This document shows, piece after piece, positions 9,797-20,071 of a stretch of DNA of 64,000 bases (within the stretch, counting starts at the first letter, position 1; each line of letters begins with the position of its first letter). The position numbers were made by a program, and so were the translations under genes. The notes beneath the pieces were generated by a model. That model was not told the origin of the DNA. It saw only the letters and a list, made by a program, of their open reading frames with translations, and made no database searches. This stretch comes from Rhizobium sp. (GTDB lineage Bacteria > Pseudomonadota > Alphaproteobacteria > Rhizobiales > Rhizobiaceae), in the NCBI GenBank assembly GCA_027533385.1, contig JAPZUE010000006.1, positions 62,001 through 126,000 on the forward strand. Direction: 5' to 3'.

Positions 9797-10747
9797 TTAC
9801 TGCATTACGATCTGGGCCTTAGAGCGCAGTTCTTCCAGATACTTCTCGGAGTTGGGGTTCTCGCCCTCCTGCTCCTTGCCGATATCCTCGGCGCGGAACA
9901 CGACTTCTGCCGCAACGTCGTCGGATACCTGGCGCTGGTTGCAGATTGCAAGATACTCGACGCCACGCTCGGTAACACGGGTTGCTGTGGTGCCACCCTT
10001 GGCCTTCTCGACCAGCGGCTTCCACTCCGGCGGCATTTCCGGTTCGAGAACACGACCGAGATTGCGGATCGAGACGTCGAGGTAGTTCTTGGCGAACTCC
10101 ATCGCCTGGTCGCAGCCGGGGAAGGACGCGCGTGACTTTTCAGCCTCCGCCTTGCGCTTGCCGACAATTCCCTTCTTCGACGCAGGCACAACAAAGATGA
10201 CCTGCTTGAGGAAATACTCCGTCGTCACAGGCTTCTGCTTGTTCTCGAGCAGACGCGTGACGAGGTCCTGGTTGGAAAGGCGTCCGCGGGATCCTGCGCC
10301 ATAACGGGCATTGACCAGACGCGGCCAGCTCATCGATACCGCGATGAAGGCCTTGAAATGGGCCGCACCGACACCGGCCTGATCGAGCACCGAATTGAGC
10401 TGCGAAACCGAGAGCTTGTTCGACGACGCAAAACGCTCGAACGATGCGTCGACATCAGCCGTGCTGACGGACATGCCGACGCGAGCGATTTCCTCACGCT
10501 TCAGCGCTTCGTTGACCAGTTCTTCGCGCGCGATTTTCTGCAGATTGCCGCTGCGACGCTGCAGTCTGAGGAAGGCCACGCGACGGTTGACATCCCCGGT
10601 CGTGATCGCGGTCTTGTTGACGACGGCAACCACCGATGTCGCGGCTTGCGCCGGCACGGGCGCAAAAATCGGGGTCGGGCTTACGCTCAAGGACAGCGCG
10701 ATGACGCCGGCAAGCAGCAGACCGGTGCCCTTCTTCGCATTAGCCAT
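9797..10747 (-). CDS. SurA-like periplasmic chaperone (SurA N-terminal domain)
   Basis: Predicted periplasmic chaperone for outer-membrane proteins. A signal peptide (hydrophobic core to about residue 35, cleaved near AQA-AT) is followed by the SurA N-terminal fold (VAVVNKTAITTGDVNRR). At 316 residues it is shorter than E. coli SurA, and the C-terminal part is only weakly like a parvulin domain, so isomerase activity is doubtful. Its position directly after lptD, whose product is a SurA client in E. coli, supports the role. Confidence 0.85.
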   Translation of the reverse strand: MANAKKGTGLLLAGVIALSLSVSPTPIFAPVPAQAATSVVAVVNKTAITTGDVNRRVAFLRLQRRSGNLQKIAREELVNEALKREEIARVGMSVSTADVDASFERFASSNKLSVSQLNSVLDQAGVGAAHFKAFIAVSMSWPRLVNARYGAGSRGRLSNQDLVTRLLENKQKPVTTEYFLKQVIFVVPASKKGIVGKRKAEAEKSRASFPGCDQAMEFAKNYLDVSIRNLGRVLEPEMPPEWKPLVEKAKGGTTATRVTERGVEYLAICNQRQVSDDVAAEVVFRAEDIGKEQEGENPNSEKYLEELRSKAQIVMQ

Positions 10748-10760
10748 CTGTCATCCTTTC

Positions 10761-10786
10761 TCCGGAGCATTCATGATTGCTCCGGA
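10761..10786 (-). promoter_or_regulatory. Hairpin next to the surA-like ribosome binding site
   Basis: A perfect 9-bp stem (TCCGGAGCA with TGCTCCGGA) has an 8-base loop. On the minus-strand mRNA it ends immediately before the GAAAGGA ribosome site. It may stabilise the downstream mRNA or tune translation. Confidence 0.45.
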
Positions 10787-10814
10787 CGTAAATCATGTAC
10801 TGGATTTTAGAACT

Positions 10815-10842
10815 GCCGCACGGATTGCACAATCCATGCGGC
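10815..10842 (-). terminator. Imperfect hairpin after lptD
   Basis: A 13-bp stem with one mismatch (10815-10827 with 10830-10842) lies 35 bases after the lptD stop. No T-run follows on the minus strand, so it is more likely an intercistronic processing or partial-attenuation hairpin than a full terminator. Confidence 0.4.
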
Positions 10843-10877
10843 AAAACAATGACCTGCATCGCGGCGACACGTACTCG

Positions 10878-13211
10878 TTAGAACGAGGTGTCGCTGAGGT
10901 TGATCTCGCCAAGGGTGCGGAACACAAGCCTTCCGCCGATCGTCCAGTCGTTCGCCGTCTCCGCGTTCGGATCGTACTTGTCCGAATACGTGATCGAGAA
11001 GATCGTGCACTCGTCGGCGTAGGAAAGGCCGACGCTGCGACGGTTGAACTTGTCGGCGTCGATGTCGTAGTTCAGCGAACCGAAGACCGACCAGTTCTCG
11101 GTGACCTTGACTGTCGAGGACGTCGTGATCGTCTGGTTGTCGTTGCGGTACGAGTATTCCGGACGTGCATCGACCTGGGTGAATGTCAGGCTCGTTTCGA
11201 AGCGATCCCGGGCATAGGTCGCGTTGAGGTCGGTGCGCCGAACATCAAGCGACTTCTCGTCAAGTCGAACACCGGCACTCAGCGACAAGCCCATCGGCAA
11301 CTCGAAACCTGCCGAGGCGACATAGTCCGATACGTCGGTTTCGAGACCGGAGTCAGACCCGACCGCCAGCAGATCCTCGGTTGCGTAGGAGTTCAGGCCA
11401 GCGAGATGATAGGACTGGCCGATGACCGCCCGAACCCCGACACCGTTGTCGAAGCTGCCGGTATAGCGCATGCCGAGATTCGCACGCGTACCGCCCTCGA
11501 CACGATCAAAGCCGGAAAACTTGTTGCGAGAGAACAGATTACTCGCGTCAAACACCAGGCTCTGGGCATCTTCATTCGGCAGTTGCCCAGCAAAGTCTTC
11601 GTCGTTGCGCGCATAAATCTGCGCGATCGGTTCGATGATGTGCGAGCTGTTGTCCGTCGTGATCAGCCACGGATACCGCACCTCGACACCAGCCGTCAGC
11701 AATGCCCGAGCCGGCGCATCGTTGGTGGTGTAGCCGCCGGCGTAACCCGTGGGTTCGTCCATTGCGAGACCGAAGACATCGCCGCGCGCAGCAAGCAGCG
11801 GCGTGATCTGCACGCCGCCGGGACCATCGAAGGTCCTCTCCCAGGCGAGCTCGCCGCTCAACCGGTTCATGTGACCCTTCAGCCCGCGATACACATCAAA
11901 CGTGCCATCGCTGTTCAGATCGGCGAATTCGCTCGAGAAGCGGGATAGCGACGTCAGGTTCATGGTGCCGGACAACTGTCCGCCGGCCACGAGCTCTGGC
12001 GCGTAATAGCTGTAATCGATGACCGGCAGGACGGTCGCCTGCTTCTTTTCCGACGTGTTGTTCACATCGGCATCCTGAACATCGAAATAGTAGCCGCGCA
12101 TGTCGAAGAAGTTGCGCTCGCCGACGCCGGTCAAATAGACGACGTTGGTGTTTGTCGAAGAATTCAGGCCATCAATGCCGTAGGTGCGGGCAAAGTTGTT
12201 GTCGCTCTGCACCATGACATCCCAGCCGAAGGTCCAGCGGGGATTGATCTTGAACTCGCCCTTCGACGCCACGAGGCCGCGCGTATCGCGCGATGCATCG
12301 CTCGTGCCGACCGTGAACTCGTCGGTGTTCATCTGGCTGATTCCGGCGAACCGGAGATTGGCCTGACCTTTTTCGAACCGCTGGCGGATCTCCGCTTCGA
12401 GCAGCACGCCCTGCGCGCTGAAGCCGGTCGCCGTTACCGTCGCGTCACGATCAGGAGCGATCGCGATATAGTAAGGCACCGAAATGCCGAAGCCGACATT
12501 TTCCCCCGAGCGGAACCTTGGGAACAGGAAGCCGGACTTGCGCTTGACGGTATTGTCCGGCACTTCGATGAACGGCAGCGTGACGAGCGACTTGCCGAAC
12601 AGCTCGAAGCGGGCCCGCTCCAGGCGAACCGTTTTCTTCTTGCCGTCCTGAACGACGCGCTCTGCCTTCACCTGCCAGAGCGGCGGGCGAGAGGGATTTT
12701 CCGCGCAGGGAAGGCACGCCGTGTAGACACCCTTGTGCAGGATCATCTGGTCGCCGCCCACGCGCTCGGCACTCTCGGCAACGAGGCGGGTATTGTCCGT
12801 CGATTCCAGACGCAGAGTGCGCAGGAAGCCGTCTGAAAAGTTGTCGGTGACGTCGAGCGAGTCCGCATAGATGCGGTTACCGGTCGGTTCGACGAGCTCG
12901 ATATTGCCGGCTGCAGTCACGCGGCCCGTCTTCTGGTCATACACGACCTGACGGGCCACCATCTGGTAGCCGGCATAATTGATCTGTACCGCGCCGTTCG
13001 CAACAATGCGCTCGGCATCACGGTCATAAATGAGTTCATTGGCTGCCAGAAGCAGCTTCGCGTCATCAGGGACGTTACCTGCCGCCGACGCGGAGTCGGA
13101 CAGGCTCTGCGCATGCACGAGAGGCGCAGTGGGCGCCATCGCGCACACAGCGACACTGGTCAGCAGGGCTACTGAGAGCCTCCTGATATTCCCGCGGTCT
13201 TTTACCGCCAC
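10878..13211 (-). CDS. lptD: LPS assembly outer-membrane protein LptD
   Basis: Outer-membrane barrel that, with LptE, inserts lipopolysaccharide into the outer leaflet. The 777-residue protein has a signal peptide ending near VHAQS, the N-terminal OstA-like domain (residues about 50-150), and a large beta-barrel ending in a terminal Phe. It keeps a CLPC pair in the N-terminal region and a Cys in YADECT near the C-terminus, which could form inter-domain disulfides as in E. coli. The GTG start overlaps the lptG stop by one base (TAGTG). Confidence 0.95.
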   Translation of the reverse strand: MAVKDRGNIRRLSVALLTSVAVCAMAPTAPLVHAQSLSDSASAAGNVPDDAKLLLAANELIYDRDAERIVANGAVQINYAGYQMVARQVVYDQKTGRVTAAGNIELVEPTGNRIYADSLDVTDNFSDGFLRTLRLESTDNTRLVAESAERVGGDQMILHKGVYTACLPCAENPSRPPLWQVKAERVVQDGKKKTVRLERARFELFGKSLVTLPFIEVPDNTVKRKSGFLFPRFRSGENVGFGISVPYYIAIAPDRDATVTATGFSAQGVLLEAEIRQRFEKGQANLRFAGISQMNTDEFTVGTSDASRDTRGLVASKGEFKINPRWTFGWDVMVQSDNNFARTYGIDGLNSSTNTNVVYLTGVGERNFFDMRGYYFDVQDADVNNTSEKKQATVLPVIDYSYYAPELVAGGQLSGTMNLTSLSRFSSEFADLNSDGTFDVYRGLKGHMNRLSGELAWERTFDGPGGVQITPLLAARGDVFGLAMDEPTGYAGGYTTNDAPARALLTAGVEVRYPWLITTDNSSHIIEPIAQIYARNDEDFAGQLPNEDAQSLVFDASNLFSRNKFSGFDRVEGGTRANLGMRYTGSFDNGVGVRAVIGQSYHLAGLNSYATEDLLAVGSDSGLETDVSDYVASAGFELPMGLSLSAGVRLDEKSLDVRRTDLNATYARDRFETSLTFTQVDARPEYSYRNDNQTITTSSTVKVTENWSVFGSLNYDIDADKFNRRSVGLSYADECTIFSITYSDKYDPNAETANDWTIGGRLVFRTLGEINLSDTSF

Positions 13212-14293
13212 TAACCATCCTCCTTGTGAAGCAGAATCGTTGCCCCCAATGCCATCGCTACGACAACTGGGACCCAGGCCGCAACATACGGCGGCATGAC
13301 GCCGCTGCTTCCGAATGCCCTGACGAGCACAGAGACAACATAAAGCACGAAGCCTGACAATATTCCACCGAGAATCAACGTTCTCGATTGGTTGATACGG
13401 CTGAATTTCAGCGACACGGTTGCCGCAATCAGCGTCATTGCAATCATAAGAAACGGCAGCGAAAGCAGCGAGTGGAACTGGGTTTCCAGGGCGTGCGGGG
13501 CTATCCCGAACGACCGGGCAACTTCAATTTTCTGAAAAAGATCATAAAAAGCAACGCTTTCAGGCTTGGCGAGGCGTTGCTGAACGAATTCCTCGTTGAG
13601 ATTGGTGGGGACGCGAGCTTCCGCAAGGCGAGCCTGGATTTCGCCCGGACGTGTCTCCAGCACGTCGGTAAGCTGCCAGTAACCATCTTTCAAGGTAGCT
13701 GTGCGTGCATCCTGTCGCAGGACGATCCGTCCGTCCTTGTCGAAATGCAGCAAGACCGCATCGATGAGCAGGGTGCCGTCCTCGAGCACAGCCCGCGCGC
13801 CGAGCGCAACATCGTTGTCGCCGCTCGACTGACGAAGCCACGGGATCGGCGCAGGCTTGGCGCTTCCCGCCGTCTCACGCCATTTCGCCTCGATCTCGGT
13901 TCCCTGGCGCTCTCCCCAGGCCGCCAGCGGGTTGATGACGAGCGTTGTCAGGAGGCCGACAAGTGTTGCGCCGATCAGGAATGGCGCCATGAACTGCCAG
14001 ACCGAGATGCCGGCCGCGCGAGCGACAACCAGCTCGGACTTGCGGTTGAGCGCAATCAGCGTAGCCATGCCGACGAAAAGTCCGATGAACGGCACCGTTT
14101 GCTGCAGGATGAGCGGCAGGCGCAGCGCGGTGAGGTAGAGAACGCCGGTAACCGAATAACCCGGGAGATTGTCGAAACGCCCGGAGGTTTCGGTGAAGTC
14201 GATCAGGTAGGTAATCGAGATGACGCCGAGGAAGAACCACAGCGTGGTCATCATGTAGCGGCGGAAGAAGTACAGGCCGAGAGTCCAGATCAT
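13211..14293 (-). CDS. lptG: LPS export ABC transporter permease LptG
   Basis: Inner-membrane subunit of the LptB2FG complex that extracts LPS and feeds it to the Lpt bridge. The 360-residue YjgP/YjgQ protein has three N-terminal and three C-terminal membrane helices around a periplasmic beta-jellyroll domain. The start overlaps the lptF stop (ATGA) and the gene ends in the lptD start, so lptF-lptG-lptD are tightly coupled. Confidence 0.95.
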   Translation of the reverse strand: MIWTLGLYFFRRYMMTTLWFFLGVISITYLIDFTETSGRFDNLPGYSVTGVLYLTALRLPLILQQTVPFIGLFVGMATLIALNRKSELVVARAAGISVWQFMAPFLIGATLVGLLTTLVINPLAAWGERQGTEIEAKWRETAGSAKPAPIPWLRQSSGDNDVALGARAVLEDGTLLIDAVLLHFDKDGRIVLRQDARTATLKDGYWQLTDVLETRPGEIQARLAEARVPTNLNEEFVQQRLAKPESVAFYDLFQKIEVARSFGIAPHALETQFHSLLSLPFLMIAMTLIAATVSLKFSRINQSRTLILGGILSGFVLYVVSVLVRAFGSSGVMPPYVAAWVPVVVAMALGATILLHKEDG

Positions 14294-15456
14294 GCCGTGC
14301 CTCCCGCATTCTGGCCGAACCGGTTCTGGGTGAGGGCCACCGCCTTGCTCACCAGAGCAGACATGGCCTTCGGCAAACGTGGGCTGCGGTTGGTCGCGAG
14401 CATGAAGGTTGCCGCGGCTCCACTGGCAAGCGGAACGAGATACTGCAGCGGGACGAAGGCGGTCGATTTTTCCGCGAGGGACGTCACGTAGTTGGATGCC
14501 CAGAAGAGCGCGAGCGCCATGATCAGGGTGGACGCCATCGGATGCAGCCGTGCCTCGCGGTGCGAACGCGCATCACCGCACATCATCAGGCTGATCACGG
14601 CAAAGACCAACGGGAAGAAGGCGGCGCTGATGCGCCGATGCAGTTCCGCCGAGAAGTCGTTCGGATTGCTGACATACCGCTCGTCGAGCGGGTCCGGATC
14701 CATGAGATAGAAGAGGTCGCGGTCCTTGGCGCCGAACCGCGCCTGACCACGTTCTTCAGATAGGTCGGACAGGTCGAAGGCGTATCGGTCGAAGCGGATG
14801 ACGGTGACGTCGCCGTTCGGCGCCTTTCGCTGGACTTCCCCATCCTGCATGATCAGTGCCTTGCCGGATTCCTCGACCGCACCTTCCCGCGCATAATAAA
14901 TCAGCTCGGACGAAGGGTCGCGAGAATCGGCAACCAGCAGTCCCTTCATCTTACGGCCTGCTTGCCGCTCGGAAATCTGCACGAAAAGACCGGGTTCCAC
15001 CTGTCGGAACGTTTTCTCCTCGATCACGGAGGAGAGAAGGTCGGCATAGGCCGTCGCGATCATCGTGCGCACATTGACGCGCATCGCCGGTTCGACGAAG
15101 CCCATCATTACGAGCGAAAAGATGCTGAGCCCTCCGGCCAGCATCAGCAGCGGGCGCTGGATCGTCCGCCGCGGCGCACCGGCAGCGTCGATAACCGCCA
15201 GCTCCGAATCGTTGTTCATCGTGGTCAGCGTATACGTGATGCCGATGACGAGCGCGAATGGCAGAACGGTTGAGATGATCGTCGGTAGGATCATCGTCGC
15301 CAGCAACATGAAAGAACCCACCGACTGGCCACTGTCGGTCACGAGGTTGATACGTCGCAACACCTGCGTGGTCCAGATGATCGCCAGCACCGGCAAAAGT
15401 GCCGTGAGGAACATCAGGACGACCCGTCGCAGGATGTATTGTTCGAGTATCTTCAT
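14290..15456 (-). CDS. lptF: LPS export ABC transporter permease LptF
   Basis: Partner permease of LptG. The 388-residue protein starts MKILEQYILRR and has the six-helix YjgP/YjgQ topology with a periplasmic domain from about 130 to 260. The start at 15456 is preferred: it has AGGGAA upstream and matches the family, whereas the frame open to 15654 adds 66 residues without similarity. It is first in a minus-strand LPS-transport operon, divergent from pepA. Confidence 0.95.
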   Translation of the reverse strand: MKILEQYILRRVVLMFLTALLPVLAIIWTTQVLRRINLVTDSGQSVGSFMLLATMILPTIISTVLPFALVIGITYTLTTMNNDSELAVIDAAGAPRRTIQRPLLMLAGGLSIFSLVMMGFVEPAMRVNVRTMIATAYADLLSSVIEEKTFRQVEPGLFVQISERQAGRKMKGLLVADSRDPSSELIYYAREGAVEESGKALIMQDGEVQRKAPNGDVTVIRFDRYAFDLSDLSEERGQARFGAKDRDLFYLMDPDPLDERYVSNPNDFSAELHRRISAAFFPLVFAVISLMMCGDARSHREARLHPMASTLIMALALFWASNYVTSLAEKSTAFVPLQYLVPLASGAAATFMLATNRSPRLPKAMSALVSKAVALTQNRFGQNAGGTA

Positions 15457-15657
15457 AGGGTTCCCTTGCAGGCGCGACACGCACACGCCGCGCCGAGGAT
15501 TGGCTTTCTCTACGATGGTTGCGGCGATTTGGCGACCGCCGAATGGTATTTTCCCCCGCTTGGTGAAATCCTTTTTTGTCTCACCGCGATAAATCGGACA
15601 CGCCATCACCACCGCTGCGCCAAACAGGGGATTGGGATGCAATCGGATGGCCAAACT

Positions 15658-15686
15658 CTTGCCATCGTTCGCGAAAACACCATGAT
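15658..15686 (+). promoter_or_regulatory. Possible sigma-70 promoter of pepA
   Basis: CTTGCC (15658-15663), a 17-base spacer, and CATGAT (15681-15686) lie 40 bases before the pepA start. The match to the rhizobial consensus CTTGAC-N17-CTATAT is moderate. Confidence 0.3.
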
Positions 15687-15725
15687 CCCTTCAGGACTTT
15701 TTCCCACGAATGCAAGGTGCACCCT

Positions 15726-17222
15726 ATGTCGTTGAAACTCGCTGTCTCCTTCGCCAAGTCTCATGCGCCGACCGGAGGGCTTGCCATCCTGTTGACGACC
15801 TCTGGTGCCGAGACGCCTGCCGGTGCTTCCGCAGCAGATCCGGGTCAGGTCTATGCGCGCGCTGCCAAGGCCGGCAAGTTCTCCGGCAAGTCGCTCGCCA
15901 CGCTGGATATCGTCGCGCCGCATGGTTCCCCCCTTGATCGGCTGGTTGTCCTCGGCCTTGGCAAGGGAGAAAACCTCTCGGCCCATGACTGGCTGAAAGC
16001 CGGAGGCGTTGCCACGGCAGCGCTGAAGGGGGCCGAGACGGCCACCATCTATCTTGACGTACCCGGACTTGAGGTTTCGCCGAAGGCCGCCGCCGACTTT
16101 GCACTCGGCATGCTGCTGCGGGCCTACAAGTTCGACACCTACAAGACCAAGAAGAAGTCGGAGGACGAGGAGGACAAGGCCGACAAGACGATCAAGGTGA
16201 CCATCGTCACCGCCGAGGCGTCCGCGGCCAAGAAGGCATTTGCCGAAACCGAAGCGATTGCCGATGGCGTCATTCTCGCCCGCGATCTGGTGAACGAGCC
16301 CGCCAATGTGCTCGGCCCGCTGGAATTTGCCGCGAAGGCCAAGGAGTTGGAGAAGCTTGGCGTCGAGGTTGAGATCCTGACCGAGAAGGAGATGAAGAAG
16401 CTCGGTATGGGCGCGCTTCTCGGCGTGGCGCAAGGCTCGGTCCGTCCGCCTCGTCTGGTGGTGATGCAGTGGAAGGGTGGCAAGTCGAAGGAGAAGCCGA
16501 TCGCCTTTATCGGCAAGGGTGTGGTCTTCGATACCGGCGGCATCTCGATTAAGCCCGCCGGTGGCATGGAGGACATGAAGGGCGACATGGGCGGTGCGGC
16601 TGCCGTCACGGGATTGATGCATGTTCTGGCCGCCCGCAAGGCCAAGGTGAATGCCATCGGCATCCTCGGTCTCGTCGAGAACATGCCCGACGGCAACGCC
16701 CAGCGTCCCGGCGATATCGTGACCTCGATGTCGGGTCAGACGATCGAGGTCATCAACACGGATGCCGAAGGCCGTCTCGTGCTCTGTGATGCCCTCTGGT
16801 ACTGCAATGACCGCTTCCAGCCGGCTTTCATGATCAATCTCGCCACGCTGACGGGTGCGATCGGTGTTGCGCTCGGCAATCTGCATGCCGGCCTGTTTTC
16901 CAATGACGACGATCTGTCGGAAAAGCTGCTCGCCGCAGGCCTGACGACCAACGAACGGCTGTGGCGCATGCCGCTCGGCAAGGACTACGACAAGCTCATC
17001 GACTCGAAGTTTGCCGACATGAAGAACACCGGTGGGCGGCAGGCCGGCTCGATCACCGCCGCCCAGTTCTTGAAGCGCTTCGTCAAGGACACGCCCTGGG
17101 CGCATCTCGACATTGCGGGCACCGCGATCGGCTCGCCGACCGATGAGATCAACCAGTCCTGGGCCTCCGGTTACGGTGTGCGTTTGCTGGATGAACTCGT
17201 CCGCGCGCACTACGAATCCTGA
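15726..17222 (+). CDS. pepA: Leucyl aminopeptidase (M17)
   Basis: Cytosolic two-metal aminopeptidase that removes N-terminal residues. The 498-residue protein has the M17 signature NTDAEGRL and the metal/catalytic segment [15 protein letters not shown]. An N-terminal macro-like domain covers about residues 1-170. The start at 15726 ([11 protein letters not shown]) is the family start; upstream codons are open but lie in the divergent promoter region. Confidence 0.96.
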   Translation: MSLKLAVSFAKSHAPTGGLAILLTTSGAETPAGASAADPGQVYARAAKAGKFSGKSLATLDIVAPHGSPLDRLVVLGLGKGENLSAHDWLKAGGVATAALKGAETATIYLDVPGLEVSPKAAADFALGMLLRAYKFDTYKTKKKSEDEEDKADKTIKVTIVTAEASAAKKAFAETEAIADGVILARDLVNEPANVLGPLEFAAKAKELEKLGVEVEILTEKEMKKLGMGALLGVAQGSVRPPRLVVMQWKGGKSKEKPIAFIGKGVVFDTGGISIKPAGGMEDMKGDMGGAAAVTGLMHVLAARKAKVNAIGILGLVENMPDGNAQRPGDIVTSMSGQTIEVINTDAEGRLVLCDALWYCNDRFQPAFMINLATLTGAIGVALGNLHAGLFSNDDDLSEKLLAAGLTTNERLWRMPLGKDYDKLIDSKFADMKNTGGRQAGSITAAQFLKRFVKDTPWAHLDIAGTAIGSPTDEINQSWASGYGVRLLDELVRAHYES

Positions 17223-17689
17223 TGGTGGCGAGTGCAACCGTGGCCGACGTTCTCTTCTACCATTTGACGGAATCGAAGCTGGAAGACGCATTGCCCCCGC
17301 TTCTGGAGAAAAGCGTCGAACGCGGCTGGCGCGTTGCGGTCCAGACCCGTGATGTCGACCGGCGTGACCGGCTCGATGCGCATCTCTGGACCTATCGCGA
17401 TGAGAGCTTTCTGCCCCATGGCACGGAGGACGGCGCTTCACCGGAGCGCCAGCCGGTGCTGCTGACAACCGGCCAGGAGAATGTCAACCAGGCAAGCGTC
17501 CGCTTTCTCGTCGATGGCGCCGAACCACCGGCGGACCTGGCCTATGACCGTATCGTCTTCGTCTTCGACGGTTACGACGCAGAGCAGGTCGATGGCGCCC
17601 GATCCCAGTGGAAACGCCTGAAGGGCGAGGGGCATTCGCTGACCTACTGGCAGCAAACCTCGGAGGGGCGTTGGGAAAAGAAGGCCTGA
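17222..17689 (+). CDS. holC: DNA polymerase III chi subunit
   Basis: Clamp-loader accessory subunit linking the polymerase III holoenzyme to SSB. The 155-residue protein has the HolC fold hallmarks: LFYHLTES near the N-terminus, LLEKSVERGWRV, and LDAHLWTYRDESFLPHG. The ATG at 17222 overlaps the pepA stop (TGATG); a GTG at 17240 gives an N-terminus closer to homologues (VADVLFYHL) and is a real alternative. Confidence 0.92.
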   Translation: MVASATVADVLFYHLTESKLEDALPPLLEKSVERGWRVAVQTRDVDRRDRLDAHLWTYRDESFLPHGTEDGASPERQPVLLTTGQENVNQASVRFLVDGAEPPADLAYDRIVFVFDGYDAEQVDGARSQWKRLKGEGHSLTYWQQTSEGRWEKKA

Positions 17690-17712
17690 CACCCTCAAGT
17701 GGCGAGAATGCA

Positions 17713-17738
17713 GAAGGGCCGCCACAGGGCGGCCCTTC
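17713..17738. terminator. Bidirectional terminator between holC and a chemoreceptor gene
   Basis: A perfect 11-bp stem GAAGGGCCGCC/GGCGGCCCTTC with an ACAG loop lies between convergent genes. The run following it is short (GTCGTT). Confidence 0.7.
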
Positions 17739-17761
17739 GTCGTTCAGTATGATGTCGTGGT

Positions 17762-19726
17762 TCAACGGGTGCCCGTAGCTCGTCGCGGCCCGGCCCCAAT
17801 GTCGTTGGCCGCTGGCGCCGGCGACCTTGCCCGGGACGAGGCGATATCAAGCTTGAAGTGGCTGATCAGCCGCGACAGGTTGACCGCATCGTCGGCCAGC
17901 CTGTTGGTGCTGGCAGTCGTCTCCTCGACCATGGCGGCATTGCGCTGGGTGAACTGGTCCATCTGGCCGACGGCGGTGTTCACCTCCTGCAGCTTGTGGG
18001 ACTGTTCCTTGGCCGCTGACGCAATCTGATGAACCGATTGGTTGATGTGAACGACATGGTCCCTGATACGCGACAGCGCATCCCCGGTTGCCGTTACCAG
18101 ACGCACACCGATGCCCACTTCCTCACCGGATTTGGTGATCAGCGCCTTGATATCCTTGGCCGCGCCCGCCGATCGCTGGGCGAGCTCACGCACCTCTTGT
18201 GCGACGACGGCAAAGCCCTTGCCGGCCTCGCCCGCCCGCGCCGCCTCGACGCCGGCATTCAGCGCGAGAAGATTGGTCTGGAAGGCAATTTCGTCGATCA
18301 CATTGATGATCTGGCCGATCTCGCCCGAGGCCTGCTCTATCCGGCCCATGGCCGCGACCGCATCCCCGACCACCGAGCTTGATTCCTCGGTACTGCGGCG
18401 GGCCTCGTCGACCATGCGTGTCGCCAGAAGAGCAGTATCGGTCGACTGCCGGACGGCTGCGGTGATTTCCTCCAGCGCGGACGAGGTCTCTTCGAGAGCG
18501 GCAGCCTGTTGCTCGGTCCGCTTGGCGAGATCGTCCGAGGCGAAGCGCAATTCGCCGGAGCCGGACCGGATCTGATCGATCGAAGTGCGAACTTCCGCGA
18601 CGACGGTTCTGAGAACCTGCATCGTGCCATTCACATTGCCCTGCAGTTCCGCGAAGGCACCGTGGAACTCGCCACGCATCGCATCGGTCAGATCACCTTC
18701 CGAAAGGCCGGCGATGACGCGCCGCGTTTCCGCAAGGCCGGTGTCGATCGAGCGCACCAGGTCGTTCATCGAGGTCGCGAAGGCATTGAGATCCGGGAAT
18801 TCGAAGTCGCGATCGATGCGCTGGGTGAAGTCGCCGGCAATGGCTGCGGCACAAACCTGGCCGATGCTTTCCTGCAATTCGTCGCAGCGCTGCTTCATCC
18901 GGTGCTCCTGAGCGTTCATTTCCCGCACCCTGAGACCGTTCTGCTTGAACACGTCGACCGCGCGCGCCATGTCGCCGATCTCGTTCTGCCGCTCGAGATA
19001 GGCGATCTCGACATCGAAGTCGCTGCGGGCGAGGCGCCCCATGACCCGCGTCATGCGCTCGATCGGCTTGGTGACATCCCGGCCGACGAACACCATGGCG
19101 GCAATGCCTGCGAGAGCGCCGACGATCAGGACGGCGATATTGCTCATCAGCGCAAAGCGGAATTCGCTGGCGCTTTCCTGGTACATGGCTTCGGCTGCCG
19201 CGACATTGGCGTCGCGGAACGTATCCGCATGACCGTCCATCTCGTCATAGGCGACGACCATTTCGCCGGTCAGCAGCGCCGCTGCCGCCTGTTTGTCGCC
19301 GGCGCGGGAGAGTTCGATCATGCGCTCGCCGGCGGCCAGATAGCGCTCGGCGCTCGCCTTGAAGCCTTCGAAGGCCGGCCGTTCTTCCGGCAGGCTGATC
19401 ATGGCTTCGTAGCGTGCCATTCGGTCCCGAAGCTTTTCGACTTCCCGGGCGACGGCTGCGTCGGCCGCAGCAAGAGTGTCCGGCGTCGTGCTGAGAATGT
19501 GGCGGGTCTGCAGGGCACGCAGGTTGGCGATGGAAATGTTCAGACGGTTCGTGATGTCCACGACCGGCACCGACCCTTGGGCAAGCCTTTGGACGTTGGA
19601 AAAGACGCCGTTCATCGACATCAGTGCGAAGGCGCCTTGGAGGACAAGCAAAAGCAGCAGAAGCGACAGAGCTCCCACGAGGGATGCTTTGATCGAGAGC
19701 GTGGTTTTCGTCATTTTCGCTATCAT
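17762..19726 (-). CDS. Methyl-accepting chemotaxis protein (four-helix-bundle sensor type)
   Basis: Chemoreceptor of 654 residues. It has an N-terminal membrane helix, a helical periplasmic domain of the 4HB_MCP type (about 40-190, with [10 protein letters not shown]), a second membrane helix near 195-215, a HAMP domain, a second HAMP-like segment ([11 protein letters not shown]) and the signalling hairpin with [16 protein letters not shown]. No C-terminal methylation-enzyme tether is present. ATG at 19726 or, 12 bases in, 19714 are both possible starts. A 377-bp upstream spacer carries two palindromes. Confidence 0.9.
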   Translation of the reverse strand: MIAKMTKTTLSIKASLVGALSLLLLLLVLQGAFALMSMNGVFSNVQRLAQGSVPVVDITNRLNISIANLRALQTRHILSTTPDTLAAADAAVAREVEKLRDRMARYEAMISLPEERPAFEGFKASAERYLAAGERMIELSRAGDKQAAAALLTGEMVVAYDEMDGHADTFRDANVAAAEAMYQESASEFRFALMSNIAVLIVGALAGIAAMVFVGRDVTKPIERMTRVMGRLARSDFDVEIAYLERQNEIGDMARAVDVFKQNGLRVREMNAQEHRMKQRCDELQESIGQVCAAAIAGDFTQRIDRDFEFPDLNAFATSMNDLVRSIDTGLAETRRVIAGLSEGDLTDAMRGEFHGAFAELQGNVNGTMQVLRTVVAEVRTSIDQIRSGSGELRFASDDLAKRTEQQAAALEETSSALEEITAAVRQSTDTALLATRMVDEARRSTEESSSVVGDAVAAMGRIEQASGEIGQIINVIDEIAFQTNLLALNAGVEAARAGEAGKGFAVVAQEVRELAQRSAGAAKDIKALITKSGEEVGIGVRLVTATGDALSRIRDHVVHINQSVHQIASAAKEQSHKLQEVNTAVGQMDQFTQRNAAMVEETTASTNRLADDAVNLSRLISHFKLDIASSRARSPAPAANDIGAGPRRATGTR

Positions 19727-19989
19727 TTCTCGAACTCGCCAGCGCCATCATGACATTTCGCGAAACGGAACCAACCGCAGACAACATCGCTGCGGCGACA
19801 TACGGCGCCTTCACACGTCCTCTCGCGTGCAAAGCTTCGCCATCCTCCATGGCGGTGCCGGAAGGGGGAACTGTATGCGGCGGGCCGCACACCTAGGATT
19901 GAAACAGGGTATTCGAATTAGTGCATATAATCGGGAGGGATGCTTAAAGATTTCCTAAAATTCTAGCTTTAGTCATCGATTGATCGCGA

Positions 19990-20007
19990 GTACACGGTAT
20001 GGTGTAC
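19990..20007. promoter_or_regulatory. Inverted repeat GTACAC-N6-GTGTAC
   Basis: Perfect 6-bp arms (19990-19995, 20002-20007) lie in an AT-rich stretch about 265 bp upstream of the chemoreceptor start. Its operator function is inferred from symmetry only. Confidence 0.35.
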
Positions 20008-20053
20008 CACAGTTATCGCTAGGTTACTTTTTAGGTGCGAGCTTTGATGGTTG

Positions 20054-20071
20054 CACGCAAACGTTTGCGTG
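20054..20071. promoter_or_regulatory. 18-bp perfect palindrome of LacI/PurR operator type
   Basis: CACGCAAACGTTTGCGTG is its own reverse complement. The inner 16 bp equal the E. coli PurR-type consensus, and the central CG flanked by AAA/TTT is typical of LacI-family operators. It sits 33 bp past the ABC-F stop and about 330 bp before the chemoreceptor start. As an RNA it could also fold, but it has no loop and no T-run. Confidence 0.55.

Noticed and set aside
15606..17468. 620-codon open frame antisense to pepA
   Set aside because: Same GC-driven shadow effect; pepA has an unambiguous M17 signature on the other strand.
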